From Labilibaculum euxinicum (lineage in GTDB: Bacteria > Bacteroidota > Bacteroidia > Bacteroidales > Marinifilaceae): 64,000 nucleotides of DNA. A program made the translations under genes and the position numbers. Numbering within the stretch: position 1 is the first letter of the stretch; each line of letters starts with the position of its first letter. The stretch spans positions 109,480-173,479 of the forward strand of contig NZ_WTCR01000012.1 of NCBI RefSeq assembly GCF_009795715.1, written 5' to 3'. The notes beneath the pieces are model-generated. The model had not been told where the DNA came from and did not search any database. It was given only the letters and a program-made list of their open reading frames with translations. Below, piece by piece: positions 42,594 through 51,783 of the stretch.

Positions 42594-44732
42594 ATGCATC
42601 GATTATTGAAAAGGCAAGTCCGTAAGTATTTATCTGCAGAAGATGAAAGTAAATTTAATGACTTTCTGAATGCTGTGGAAGAAGCGTATGAGGATTACGA
42701 TAAAGATATAAAACAAACGGAGAATATTTTAGATACTTGTTCCCTGGAACTTTTTACGCTTAATAAGGAATTGCGAAAAGCAGTTGATAATAAGACGCAG
42801 GAGGTTGAGGTTGCATCTTCCAGAATGGAATCAATTGTAAATAATATTTCAGAGGTAATTTTTCAAACTAATTTTACGGGAGAATGGTTGTACTTAAATT
42901 CAGCATGGACAAAAATCACCGGGTTTAATATCAAAAAAAGTATTGGTTCCAATGCATTTGAATTCGTTCATCCTGATGATATTGAGAAATGTATGTCGAA
43001 ATTAAGAACTTTAATTGAGCATAAAATCAGTTTCTGCTTTATTGAAGTCCGAATGGTAACAATTAGTGGTAGTTACAAGTGGTTCGAAGCTACAGTTAGA
43101 GTTACAAGAGGTGCAGATGGAAAGAGAAATGGTTTTACTGGAACTTTAAAAGATATTACTGAGAAAAAAAGACTTGAGGAAGAAAAAAACAAAACGGAAG
43201 AAAAATTCAAATTGATATTTGAAAAATCATCTGTTGCCTATCTTCTAATTAAAGAATCCCGGTTTATTGATTGCAATAAGGCTTGTCTTGATTTATTTGG
43301 TGTAAGCCGGAAGGAGAATTTTATTGGGAAATATGTAAAAGATTTTTCTCCTGAATATCAACCTGATGGCTTGTTATCTTTTGATAAAGCTAAAATGTAT
43401 ATTGAAGAAGGTAAGATTAGAGGCAATGCTAAGTTTGATTGGATTCACCGCAAAGAGAATGGAATAGAATTTCCTGTTGAGGTTGCATTAAACAAAGTGC
43501 CGTTAATGGATGGAAATGTTTTATTTGTTGTGCTAAATGATTTATCGGAAAGAAAACGAGTGGAACAAGAATTGATTATTGCAAAGGAGAAGGCAGAGGA
43601 GGCAACTTATGCGAAAGCACAGTTTTTGTCTACTATGTCGCATGAGATACGTACCCCAATGAATGCAGTTATTGGAGTTACTCATTTATTGTCAGAGGAT
43701 AATCCAAGAGAAGATCAAATTCAGAATATCAATATCTTGAAATTATCAGCAGATAATTTAATGACTTTGATTAATGATATTTTAGACTTTAGTAAGATTG
43801 AGGCTGGTCGTGTTGATATTGAATCTTTGGATTTCAATTTCAGAAATCTGATTCAGAACATAGCTTCAGGTTTTGATATGAAATCGAAAGAGAAAGGTTT
43901 GGATTTTATTGTTGATGTGGATCCTAAAATTCCTGCCTATTTAATTGGTGATCCAACCCGTATCTCGCAAGTCCTTAATAATTTGTGTGGTAATGCAGTT
44001 AAATTTACCGATAAAGGAAATGTTCAGGTGATGGTGTCTTATCAGGAAAAATATGATGATAAGGTGAAATTGAAATTTGAAATTAAAGATACAGGTATCG
44101 GAATTCCCGAAGATAAACAAGATCAAATATTTCAATCTTTTTCTCAGGCAGACTCAAATACGACAAGATTGTATGGAGGAACCGGTCTTGGTTTAACAAT
44201 TTCAAAAAAGTTAATTGAGATTATGGGTGGTTGCATTAATGTTAAGAGTGATCTTGAATTTGGAACTACTTTTTCTTTTGATTTGTGTTTGACAATCAGC
44301 CATAAGTCAAAACCCAAATTGGATTTTGTTACCGAAGGTTATCAAAACAATGATAAAATGAAAGGTTTGCATATTTTGCTGGCTGAAGATAATCAGATGA
44401 ATATATTGATTCTGAAACAGTTTTTGAAAAAATGGGAGATTACATACGACATTGCAATGAATGGGCAAGCAGCTTTTGAAAAGGTGCAGGCGGGCAATTT
44501 TGACATGGTACTAATGGATTTACAGATGCCAATAATGGATGGTTATAAAGCCACACAAAGTATTCGGAGTCTGCCCGATGAAAAATACAAAACAATGCCA
44601 ATTTTAGCAATTACCGCTTCTGCATTTAACGAAATTCGTAAAAAAGTATTGGATGCAGGAATGAACGATTTTGTAACCAAGCCAATAAATCCGGAAGATT
44701 TGTATCTAAAAATTGAAAAATACATTCTCTAA
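42594..44732 (+). CDS. PAS-PAS hybrid histidine kinase
   Basis: A 712-residue soluble kinase without membrane segments. In order: a helical N-terminus (MHRLLKRQVRKYLSAEDESK; about 1-80), PAS1 (about 85-195, VIFQTNFTGEWLYLNSAWTK), PAS2 (about 205-325), HisKA with His350 in STMSHEIRTPMNAVIG, HATPase (NLCGNAVKFTDKG, DTGIGIPEDKQ, GTGLGLTISKKL) and a C-terminal receiver domain with phosphoacceptor Asp642 (MVLMDLQMPIMDG). No output domain is attached, so phosphate must go to an unlinked regulator. It is co-transcribed with the FIST protein. Confidence 0.92.
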   Translation: MHRLLKRQVRKYLSAEDESKFNDFLNAVEEAYEDYDKDIKQTENILDTCSLELFTLNKELRKAVDNKTQEVEVASSRMESIVNNISEVIFQTNFTGEWLYLNSAWTKITGFNIKKSIGSNAFEFVHPDDIEKCMSKLRTLIEHKISFCFIEVRMVTISGSYKWFEATVRVTRGADGKRNGFTGTLKDITEKKRLEEEKNKTEEKFKLIFEKSSVAYLLIKESRFIDCNKACLDLFGVSRKENFIGKYVKDFSPEYQPDGLLSFDKAKMYIEEGKIRGNAKFDWIHRKENGIEFPVEVALNKVPLMDGNVLFVVLNDLSERKRVEQELIIAKEKAEEATYAKAQFLSTMSHEIRTPMNAVIGVTHLLSEDNPREDQIQNINILKLSADNLMTLINDILDFSKIEAGRVDIESLDFNFRNLIQNIASGFDMKSKEKGLDFIVDVDPKIPAYLIGDPTRISQVLNNLCGNAVKFTDKGNVQVMVSYQEKYDDKVKLKFEIKDTGIGIPEDKQDQIFQSFSQADSNTTRLYGGTGLGLTISKKLIEIMGGCINVKSDLEFGTTFSFDLCLTISHKSKPKLDFVTEGYQNNDKMKGLHILLAEDNQMNILILKQFLKKWEITYDIAMNGQAAFEKVQAGNFDMVLMDLQMPIMDGYKATQSIRSLPDEKYKTMPILAITASAFNEIRKKVLDAGMNDFVTKPINPEDLYLKIEKYIL

Positions 44733-44745
44733 TTACCGATTGCAG

Positions 44746-45552
44746 TTACACATTATTTATTATTAGCCACTTATTCATTTTTAAAAGGGGACAAAAATCG
44801 TCAACAGGATTTGTATTTAAAAATGGATATTTTATTTCTGAAAGATACAAGCCTTGAGGATAAGCTAAATTTAAAAATTGAAGAGGTGTTTTGCTTTTAA
44901 TCATTTCTTCAAACTCGTCTACGCTTTTTTGGCCTGTTCCCACTTCGATTAATTCGTGAACAAGAATTCGAATCATCCCTCTTAAAAATCTATTGGCCGT
45001 TATTTGTAAACGGAAGTTTGTTTCCGAAGCATCAGTAAACAGTTGCACTGAGAATATATTACAGAGCGTATTGTTGTGGCTGTCCGGGGATTTGCACAAA
45101 GCTCTAAAATCGTTGTATTTTGTAATTACAGAGGCCGCTTTAGCCATTTTCCCCACATCAGGAGTTATATTGTAAAGTGTACTTATTTCATTTAAAAATG
45201 GATTTTTTTTGGTGTGGATAAAGTAGTTGTATGTTCTTTTGCTTGCACTTGTTTGTGCATGATAATGGCTATCCACTTCAAAAACATCGTAAACCGAAAT
45301 ATCCGAAGGAAGGATTTTATTCAATACAAAAAGATGGTGATCGTTCCATTTCCTGTCAGTATTGATATGGAAAAAATACTGTGAGGAATGTACTCCCGCA
45401 TCTGTTCTGCCACATCCAATACAAACGATCTTCTCCTTAAGTAATTTGGATAATTTATCTTCAAGTACCTCCTGAACACTCACAATATTTTTCTGTCGCT
45501 GCCAACCTCTATATGCGGTTCCTTTGTATCCGATGTGAAAAAAATACCTCAC
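44746..45552 (-). CDS. truA: tRNA pseudouridine(38-40) synthase
   Basis: A 268-residue enzyme that isomerises U38-U40 in the tRNA anticodon arm. The catalytic Asp51 lies in CGRTDAGVHSSQYF. MRYFFHIGYKGTAYRGWQRQ matches family starts exactly, which fixes a GTG start at 45552; the longer frame begins at a TTG at 45600. ANRFLRGMIRILVHELIEVG is the second conserved block. It ends 13 bases from the convergent kinase gene. No obvious oddity. Confidence 0.93.
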   Translation of the reverse strand: MRYFFHIGYKGTAYRGWQRQKNIVSVQEVLEDKLSKLLKEKIVCIGCGRTDAGVHSSQYFFHINTDRKWNDHHLFVLNKILPSDISVYDVFEVDSHYHAQTSASKRTYNYFIHTKKNPFLNEISTLYNITPDVGKMAKAASVITKYNDFRALCKSPDSHNNTLCNIFSVQLFTDASETNFRLQITANRFLRGMIRILVHELIEVGTGQKSVDEFEEMIKSKTPLQFLNLAYPQGLYLSEIKYPFLNTNPVDDFCPLLKMNKWLIINNV

Positions 45553-45762
45553 TCTTACTTGTTTTAGCTTTTGAAATTTTCTATTCGGCAAAGGTATCAA
45601 TTCATAGGATCTATTTTAAAAATGATCAGGAATTCTCTAAACTGCTTTTAAATTAGCGGCGAATTGCCAATAAATATTATCAATAAGTTATCTTAGAGCT
45701 CATTTTTGGGAAAATATGAACATGATTTAATGTTTTTCGAAGATAAACTAAAACAACAAGCA

Positions 45763-47376
45763 ATGAAGAAATTATTGATTGCCATTTTGGTGATTTTTGC
45801 AATTAGTACTCACCAATCAAATGCTCAGCCGGTATTCGATCAGGTGAACGATCCTTATTTCGGAGAAAGCTGCACGAGTATAATGGTTGGAAAAAAGGCT
45901 ACTACGGATGGATCTGTAATTACCAGTCATACCTGCGATGGCAGATACCGAACTTGGTTACAGGTTGAAAAAGGACAAAAATTTGAGAAGGATACTACCC
46001 TTGAAATTTACAAAGGCAGTTTGAAGACAGAAACGGCCTGGGACAAACGAAAAATGAAAGTGGTTGGAACAATACCTCAGGCAAAGGAAACTTATGCCTA
46101 TTTAAATACAGCCTATCCTTGTTTGAATGAGAAACAATTAGCTATTGGCGAAACAACCATTGTTGGTCCGAAAGAGTTGGTGAATGATAAAGGAATGTTT
46201 CTGATTGAAGAGTTGGAACGTATTGCACTTCAGCGATGCACAACGGCTCGCGATGCTATTGCATTGATCGGGAAATTAATTAAGGAATATGGTTACGGCG
46301 ATTGGGGCGAATGCATTACAATTGCTGATAAAAAAGAAGTTTGGCAATTGGAAATTTTTGGTGAAGGTCCCGATAAAACAGGAGGTGTTTGGGCTGCGCA
46401 GCGCATTCCGGATGATCATATTGGTGTATCGGCAAATATTTCAAGAATTGGAGTAATTGATGAAAAGAACAAAGACTACTTTATGTATTCGGAGAATGTT
46501 TTCTCTGTGGCGAAAGAGCTTAAGCGTTGGGATGGTAAAGAGGAATTTAAATTCTGGAAAGCTTATGGTAAGGTTGAAAAGCCTTTTAAAATTCGGGAGT
46601 TTTTTATCATGAATGCTTTGGCTCCATCTTTAAAATTAGATTTTGAGGCGGAAGAATTACCTTTTTCGGTCAAACCGGATCAGAAAGTTTCAGTACGCGA
46701 TATTATTGCGTTGTATCGAGAAACCTACGAAGGAACTAAGTATGATATGACTCAGAATTTGAATGTGATAAGGAAAAAATACAATAAAGAGAATGAGGAG
46801 ATAGGTGCCGATACCATTAAGGCTTTAAATGCGCATCCATGGCCGAATGGTGATAATCGTAAATTGTATAATTACTTAAAGGATGGAACAGTTGAATATC
46901 AGAGAACTGTTGCTGTATCGTGGTGTTCGTATTCTCATATTATTCAGTTAAGAGATTGGTTACCAGATGAAATTGGTGGAAGAGCGTGGTTTTCTTTTGA
47001 CAATCCAGCTCAAAGCCCTCGTATTCCTATTTACTCCGGAACAACCGAATTACCGGAAAGTTTTCAATATTGCGGTCAGCATCGCTACCGCGACGATGCT
47101 GCTATTTGGCAATATCGCAAAGCCAACAAATTGGCAACTTTGCAATGGCAAACCACACGAAAGGGAATGATGGAAGAAGTTGCCTACTTTGAGGAAAAAG
47201 GATTTAAAGAGTCCGCTGAATTTGAGAGCCAAATACAGAAGCTATTGAAGGATGGTAAAACAAAAGAGGCAAAAGTATTGTTGAACAAATATACCCGCGA
47301 TTTTACTGGTGCGACCATGTTACGTTGGAAAGAGCTGGAAAATGAATATTGGGGGAGATTTGGATTGGGATTTTAA
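45763..47376 (+). CDS. exported C69-family dipeptidase
   Basis: A 537-residue Ntn-type hydrolase. A signal peptide (MKKLLIAILVIFAISTHQSNA) precedes Cys37 in GESCTSIMVGKKATTDGSV, the nucleophile that defines peptidase family C69 (PepD-like). Other family blocks: DGRYRTWLQ, ITIADKKEVWQLEIFGEG, RIPDDHIGVSANISRIG, and TVAVSWCSYSHIIQLRDWLP. In many family members the mature enzyme begins at the Cys; here ~16 residues lie between signal and Cys and would be removed. The ATG at 45763 is chosen over one 57 bases upstream because it starts the signal peptide. Likely degrades dipeptides in the periplasm. Confidence 0.9.
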   Translation: MKKLLIAILVIFAISTHQSNAQPVFDQVNDPYFGESCTSIMVGKKATTDGSVITSHTCDGRYRTWLQVEKGQKFEKDTTLEIYKGSLKTETAWDKRKMKVVGTIPQAKETYAYLNTAYPCLNEKQLAIGETTIVGPKELVNDKGMFLIEELERIALQRCTTARDAIALIGKLIKEYGYGDWGECITIADKKEVWQLEIFGEGPDKTGGVWAAQRIPDDHIGVSANISRIGVIDEKNKDYFMYSENVFSVAKELKRWDGKEEFKFWKAYGKVEKPFKIREFFIMNALAPSLKLDFEAEELPFSVKPDQKVSVRDIIALYRETYEGTKYDMTQNLNVIRKKYNKENEEIGADTIKALNAHPWPNGDNRKLYNYLKDGTVEYQRTVAVSWCSYSHIIQLRDWLPDEIGGRAWFSFDNPAQSPRIPIYSGTTELPESFQYCGQHRYRDDAAIWQYRKANKLATLQWQTTRKGMMEEVAYFEEKGFKESAEFESQIQKLLKDGKTKEAKVLLNKYTRDFTGATMLRWKELENEYWGRFGLGF

Positions 47377-47403
47377 TTAAATCAGATTTTTATCCAAACG
47401 TAT

Positions 47404-47440
47404 AAAAAACCGGTTGAACATCTGCTTCAACCGGTTTTTT
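47404..47440. terminator. perfect hairpin terminator
   Basis: AAAAAACCGGTTGAA (47404-47418) and TTCAACCGGTTTTTT (47426-47440) pair over 15 bp. It can stop transcripts from both the dipeptidase gene and the convergent creD unit. Confidence 0.92.
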
Positions 47441-47455
47441 CAGTAGCGAAAAAAT

Positions 47456-47575
47456 TTAAAATTGGAATCCAAAGCTATAATCCCAATACCATTTGCCAAT
47501 TTCTACACTGAAAATATAGAGATAGCAGTACTTGCGAGCAGAGGGGAGAGGAATTATGGATAGATGGATTTTCAT
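47456..47575 (-). CDS. possible 39-residue aromatic-rich peptide behind creD
   Basis: An ATG at 47573-47575, 11 bases past the creD stop, opens a frame of 39 codons (MKIHLSIIPLPSARKYCYLY, ending KWYWDYSFGFQF). The ending looks like the last strand of an outer-membrane barrel, so this may be a gene remnant rather than a functional peptide. Below the usual limits of gene calling; the evidence is only the ATG, the co-directional place and the composition. Confidence 0.25.
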   Translation of the reverse strand: MKIHLSIIPLPSARKYCYLYIFSVEIGKWYWDYSFGFQF

Positions 47576-47586
47576 TTGTAGCTATT

Positions 47587-48930
47587 TTATTCTGTCTTCA
47601 TATTCAACTTGTACCAATTGATGTTACGGGTAAAATACATGGTTATTCCCAGAATTAAAGCTAAGCCAATACTTCCCATTAATAAAGCATAGTCGGCTAA
47701 TTGAAGAGTTACGAACAGAAAACCATAAATACCCAATATGGTAGCTGTTAAAACTCCTGTGAACTTTCGCGATTTAAATACACTTTTGGCATAAATTAAT
47801 ATCATCAGTGATGTTATGCCTGCTGAAATTAAATAGGCAATGTTAAAATTGGAATGCTCCGATATGGATATCAGTAATATGTAGAAAAGACAAAGAGCCA
47901 GACCAACCAAAGTGTACTGAAACGGATGTATTTTCCGTCCATTCAAAATCTCGACTAAGAAGAATACCAAGAATATTAAGGCAATGGTCATCACTGCATA
48001 TTTGGAGGAGCGCATGGATTTTTGATAATCGTCCAGAGGCATAATCAGATCAACACCTAAGGCTGAATACTGCATTTCGTTTCGCATGTTTTTATCTACC
48101 CATGTTTGTGGATAGTTACGGTTTAGTTGCAGGATTTTCCAATCGGCCGAAAAACCTTCATCGCTTACTTCTCTGTTGTCGGGCAGAAAATTGCCATTAA
48201 AACTTGGTGAATTCCAGGTGGAAGATAGGTTTACTTTTGTGGTACTTCCCAGCGGTATAAAGGAAAGGTTCTGGCTCCCCTGCAAATTTAATTTGAATGA
48301 GAAATCAATATTTGTGTTGATTTGGTTGCTTACATCAGGCAAATCGATGCTAATGCCCGAACTAATCATATCGTTTAGTTTAGACCCGGGTTGTACATCC
48401 AGTTTTTGATTTCCCCAGTTCAGTGTAATCTGATCTTTTATGCCTCTAAGATCTGATATTCCAACGGTTAGGAAGGCTTCATCGTATTTGATTTCTTTCA
48501 ATCCGTTTTGATCAATTTTGGTGTTTAGTTTAAATTGACCGTTGAAATCTAAAATACTTTTGTATACAACCACTTCATAAATTCCTCTTTTCAACTTCTC
48601 AGGTTCTATTTTACCAGTTATTGCCAGTTGCTCGGGTAGTAGATACAGGTATTTTGTTTTCGTGATGATCTTGCCATCTTCAACCTCATATTCATAGATT
48701 AATGGGATGGTAAGCACCGGGCCATTAATTTGCTGTTTACCAGCCCATTTTTGACTTACTTCATTTAATACCGACTGATTAAGCATTTCTCTCTCGCTGA
48801 TGATTGATTTAATCATGCTGGCAGGAATCAGCAGTAAGAGCATTAAAATGGTGATGGTTCCTAGTTTAAGTCCAACCGAATTCTTAATCCAGCTGTTAAC
48901 TTTGTCGAATGGTGATTGTGAATCGTTCAT
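47587..48930 (-). CDS. creD: CreD-family inner-membrane protein
   Basis: A 447-residue protein with one N-terminal transmembrane helix (about 22-42, LGTITILMLLLLIPASMI), a large periplasmic beta domain (about 43-320) and five closely spaced C-terminal helices (about 325-435). Characteristic CreD elements are SIISEREMLNQSVLNEVSQK with the W-x-G-x-Q-x-x-x-G-P-V motif (KWAGKQQINGPVLTIPLI) and LMPLDDYQKSMRSSKYA-like sequence before the helices. Role: envelope-related inner-membrane protein of unknown mechanism. The ATG at 48930 is chosen because the operator candidate at 48947-48968 lies just upstream. Third gene of a unit with a regulator. Confidence 0.88.
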   Translation of the reverse strand: MNDSQSPFDKVNSWIKNSVGLKLGTITILMLLLLIPASMIKSIISEREMLNQSVLNEVSQKWAGKQQINGPVLTIPLIYEYEVEDGKIITKTKYLYLLPEQLAITGKIEPEKLKRGIYEVVVYKSILDFNGQFKLNTKIDQNGLKEIKYDEAFLTVGISDLRGIKDQITLNWGNQKLDVQPGSKLNDMISSGISIDLPDVSNQINTNIDFSFKLNLQGSQNLSFIPLGSTTKVNLSSTWNSPSFNGNFLPDNREVSDEGFSADWKILQLNRNYPQTWVDKNMRNEMQYSALGVDLIMPLDDYQKSMRSSKYAVMTIALIFLVFFLVEILNGRKIHPFQYTLVGLALCLFYILLISISEHSNFNIAYLISAGITSLMILIYAKSVFKSRKFTGVLTATILGIYGFLFVTLQLADYALLMGSIGLALILGITMYFTRNINWYKLNMKTE

Positions 48931-48946
48931 TTTTTTTGTATTATTT

Positions 48947-48968
48947 AAAAGTACTTTGGAATTCAAAG
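48947..48968 (-). promoter_or_regulatory. operator candidate in front of creD
   Basis: ACTTTG-N5-CAAAGT perfect inverted repeat in the 55-bp gap between the regulator and creD. The same 22-bp sequence with two differences lies in front of the first gene of the unit (49892-49913), where the right arm ends in C. Confidence 0.65.
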
Positions 48969-48985
48969 TGAAATGATAAAAAAAA

Positions 48986-49276
48986 TTATTTAAGCAATTG
49001 TTCTATAGCCTTTATGTGTTTGATAAAGGCCAGTTTGCCTTCATCAGAAGCAGAATATTTAGTGTTGGGTTTTCGATCCAGAAATTCTTTTTGCACACGA
49101 ATGTAATCACTTTTTTCAAGCGACTTTAAATGACTTGCCAAATTACCATCGGTAACGCCCAAAAGGTTTTTTAGGGCATTAAAATCGAGGTAATCGTTTA
49201 CCACTAAAGCCGACATTATTCCCAGCCGGATTCGGTTTTCAAAAGCTTTATTTAAATCTTTAAGCAGTTCTTTCAC
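48986..49276 (-). CDS. winged-helix transcriptional regulator
   Basis: A 96-residue DNA-binding protein of the small winged-helix group (like PF13601). A helix ENRIRLGIMSALVV is followed by the helix-turn-helix FNALKNLLGVTDGNLASHLK and the wing YIRVQKEFLDRKPNTKYSA. The start is the GTG at 49276, whose GTGA overlaps the stop of the upstream membrane-protein gene, so the two are translationally coupled; a longer frame from 49339 would run into that gene. Likely represses its own operon and creD through the ACTTTG-N5-CAAAGT sites on each side. Confidence 0.85.
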   Translation of the reverse strand: MKELLKDLNKAFENRIRLGIMSALVVNDYLDFNALKNLLGVTDGNLASHLKSLEKSDYIRVQKEFLDRKPNTKYSASDEGKLAFIKHIKAIEQLLK

Positions 49277-49890
49277 GACTTGTATTTTATCTCCATTATG
49301 ACTCCATAAATGATATGCAGCAGACCGAATCCGATACACCAGAAAATCAAACCATATCCTATGAAATAAGTTGCAGTCAAACCTAGTAAAATTTCAAGCA
49401 TTCCCAAACTGCGGATTTCGCTTATTGTGTATTTACTGGCATTTACCAATGCCAAACCGTAAAATAGTAAAGTTAGCGGCGCAATTAATCCGATGTATCC
49501 TTTTATTAAAAGGAGCAGGCAAAATATACCACCGCTAAGCAATGGAATTAACAAATTAATCAGAAGTGTTTTGGTTTGAGAATCCCACACTTTTTGTTTT
49601 AATTTTTTTGTTTTTAATCTGGTGAAAAAGAGTCCAAAACTTAAAGCGAGTAGGAGTGTTACGGTACCAATTGTCAGTAATTCTATTAACTGATTATTAT
49701 TTAAAAGTGTTCGGTTAAAATCCTGATATCCAGTTTTGGAATAAATTGTTATCCAGGCAAAATAGGCACCAATAAGTGCAATTATTCCTGCCGATATTCC
49801 CGATAAGCCACTCAAAGAGATGAATTTAGATGATTTGCTCATCATCTCTTTAATGTTCTTTAAGTCTTCGATGTATTTTTGCTGGTTCAT
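49273..49890 (-). CDS. membrane protein upstream of the winged-helix regulator
   Basis: A 205-residue protein with six probable transmembrane helices in three pairs: GISAGIIALIGAYFAWITIY, LIELLTIGTVTLLLALSFGL, LLINLLIPLLSGGIFCLLLL, LIAPLTLLFYGLALVNAS, LGMLEILLGLTATYFIGYGL and FWCIGFGLLHIIYGVIM. A helical cytoplasmic N-terminus (NQQKYIEDLKNIKEMMSKSS) precedes them. The ATG at 49890 is chosen; a frame from 49911 would overlap the operator candidate. This protein/regulator pair recurs in Bacteroidota next to creD (family knowledge); it may sense an envelope signal. Function unknown. Confidence 0.8.
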   Translation of the reverse strand: MNQQKYIEDLKNIKEMMSKSSKFISLSGLSGISAGIIALIGAYFAWITIYSKTGYQDFNRTLLNNNQLIELLTIGTVTLLLALSFGLFFTRLKTKKLKQKVWDSQTKTLLINLLIPLLSGGIFCLLLLIKGYIGLIAPLTLLFYGLALVNASKYTISEIRSLGMLEILLGLTATYFIGYGLIFWCIGFGLLHIIYGVIMEIKYKS

Positions 49891-49891
49891 G

Positions 49892-49913
49892 AAAAGTACT
49901 TTGTAATTCAAAG
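49892..49913 (-). promoter_or_regulatory. operator candidate at the head of the creD unit
   Basis: ACTTTG-N5-CAAAGC one base before the ATG of the membrane-protein gene, nearly identical over 22 bp with the site before creD. The downstream arm overlaps the expected ribosome-binding region. Confidence 0.6.
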
Positions 49914-50012
49914 CAAAAGTAATGGAAAATTTTAAATATTCATTATTTGATGATAAATAAATGTTTTTTTTGATTTGAGATTGATCGTATTTGAAGCGAC
50001 AAAATGTGAAAG

Positions 50013-50069
50013 AGCTTATGAAGAAGGGTGTACGTACAAATGCTTATTCTCATAATACGTTCATAAGCT
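50013..50069. promoter_or_regulatory. nested inverted repeats upstream of the ABC-ATPase/GTPase/Fe-S unit
   Basis: AGCTTATGAA (50013-50022) and TTCATAAGCT (50060-50069) are a perfect 10-bp inverted repeat 37 nt apart, enclosing the palindrome TGTACGTACA (50029-50038). The outer repeat could form a hairpin or bind a dimer twice; it ends 60 bases before the ATG at 50130. Confidence 0.45.
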
Positions 50070-50129
50070 GTTTCTTCTGGTCAGAATAAGTTTGAACTTT
50101 GTTCCATATCAATTTGAACAGAGAAGTTT

Positions 50130-50933
50130 ATGGAAATACATCAGATTACAATACAGGCAGGTATTGACAAGTTAGGCAATACGGAACGTTTGCCCGATTT
50201 ACTGATAAACAAAGGTGAAATATATGGAATTGTTGGTCCTACCGGTAGTGGGAAAAGTCAGCTGATTGCAGATATTGAGCAGTTGGCACAAGGAGATACG
50301 GCGAGCAAGCGCAGAATTTTAATTAATGGGGCAATTCCGTCCCGAGAACTTCGAAGCGATCCCAGAAAGAAAATGGTGGCGCAATTATCACAGAATATGA
50401 ATTTTTTCGCCGATATGCCCGTTGCCGATTTTTTGAAACTTCATGCCAAGTGCAGAGGAAAAAAAAATATTGATGTAAAACACGTAATTTCTATTGCCAA
50501 CACACTTACGGGCGAGCCAATCAATGCAAACGATAATCTAACGATTTTGAGCGGAGGACAAACCAGAGCTCTCATGGTGGCAGATGTTGCCATTATCAGC
50601 GAATCGCCGATTGTCTTAATCGATGAAATTGAGAATGCCGGAATTAAAAAACATGAGGCTTTGCAGTTGTTGTCGGGAGAGGGGAAAATAATTCTTGTGG
50701 TTACCCACGATCCGGTTTTGGCATTAAGCGCCCAAAAAAGAATTATTATGAAGAATGGGGGCATGCGCAATATTATAGAAAGTACGTACCGTGAGAAACA
50801 AATATCATTGCAGTTGAATGATATCGATCAGTATATCTTGACTTTGAGAGAGGATGTGCGGGCGGGTAAAAAAATAGAAGAAGTAAATTTTGATGCATTG
50901 CTTCACGAATCGAGTTTTTTGAAATGCTTATAA
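50130..50933 (+). CDS. stand-alone ABC-type ATPase of a putative metallocofactor maturation unit
   Basis: A 267-residue soluble ATPase. Walker A GPTGSGKS at 36-43, Q-loop [20 protein letters not shown], signature [17 protein letters not shown], Walker [14 protein letters not shown] and the His of [10 protein letters not shown] are intact. No permease is adjacent, and the sequence after the signature (IDEIENAG rather than LDEPTxGLD) is unlike transporter ATPases. A ~50-residue C-terminal tail follows ([20 protein letters not shown]). It is followed by a GTPase and a Fe-S protein in the same direction; a role in ATP-dependent reductive activation or metal insertion is inferred from these neighbours. 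Family not named. Confidence 0.72.
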   Translation: MEIHQITIQAGIDKLGNTERLPDLLINKGEIYGIVGPTGSGKSQLIADIEQLAQGDTASKRRILINGAIPSRELRSDPRKKMVAQLSQNMNFFADMPVADFLKLHAKCRGKKNIDVKHVISIANTLTGEPINANDNLTILSGGQTRALMVADVAIISESPIVLIDEIENAGIKKHEALQLLSGEGKIILVVTHDPVLALSAQKRIIMKNGGMRNIIESTYREKQISLQLNDIDQYILTLREDVRAGKKIEEVNFDALLHESSFLKCL

Positions 50934-51054
50934 TCGATGAGTGATTGAGTTGTACATGTGGAAATAACAGATTAGTAAAATGAGCCATGCAAAATCATTT
51001 ACTGCAACGAATAATGATTGCCAAGCTATTTTCAAAGGTCTTAATTAAAAAAAT

Positions 51055-51756
51055 ATGAAATTTATTATTGTTGCCGGAACTCCGGGTGCCGGAAAAACGG
51101 CTGTTCTGATTCACACCCTAAAAATATTATTGCAGCAGAATGTAAAGCCATCGGTTGTAAAGATCGACTGTTTGTATTCCGATGACCCCAAACGCTTTGC
51201 AAAATTGGGTGTTCCGGTTCAGTTGGGCTTATCGATGGACATGTGTCCCGATCATTTCTCAATTTACAATACCGATGCAATACTGGAGTTTGCCAAAGAG
51301 CAAAATTCGGAGTTTCTGATTATGGAGACGGCAGGTTTGTGTCATCGATGTGCACCTTATACCGATAATAGTTTGGGTATTTGTGTTATTGATGCGACCA
51401 GCGGACCCAATAATCCTATGAAAGTCGGTCCTTTTTTGAGTTGTGCTGATATTGTGGTGATCACAAAAGGAGATATGATATCACAGGCGGAGCGGGAGAT
51501 ATTTCGGGAGTGTATTTTGGAAACCAATCCGAACTGCTCAATCATAGAGGCAAATGGATTAAGCGGACAAGGAGCTTCAGAACTGGCTTTGCAAATTAAA
51601 AGTACTGAAAAAGTAGTGTCTGAAAATGAAAGTTTGCGGCACAATGCACCTTTTGCGGTTTGCACGCTTTGTGCGGGTGAAAAAAGAGTTGGAGCTGAAC
51701 ACCACCGTGGATTGTTACGGAAAATGAATGGCATGCAGGAATATGTTGGCGAATAA
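51055..51756 (+). CDS. HypB/UreG/CooC-like P-loop GTPase with Cys pairs
   Basis: A 233-residue P-loop protein of the SIMIBI class. GTPGAGKT at residues 8-15, switch [12 protein letters not shown], and VITKGD, which fills the place of the NKxD guanine-recognition motif. Putative metal ligands stand out: MCPDHF, GLCHRC, and [15 protein letters not shown] near the C-terminus. The overall order resembles nickel chaperone GTPases (HypB, UreG) and CooC, which insert metals using NTP hydrolysis. It lies 121 bp after the ATPase and 27 bp before the Fe-S protein. I infer a metal-insertion or metallochaperone role, with an unknown client. Confidence 0.75.
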   Translation: MKFIIVAGTPGAGKTAVLIHTLKILLQQNVKPSVVKIDCLYSDDPKRFAKLGVPVQLGLSMDMCPDHFSIYNTDAILEFAKEQNSEFLIMETAGLCHRCAPYTDNSLGICVIDATSGPNNPMKVGPFLSCADIVVITKGDMISQAEREIFRECILETNPNCSIIEANGLSGQGASELALQIKSTEKVVSENESLRHNAPFAVCTLCAGEKRVGAEHHRGLLRKMNGMQEYVGE

Positions 51757-51783
51757 GTTGTTGCCACTTTAAGGAGTAGAAAT

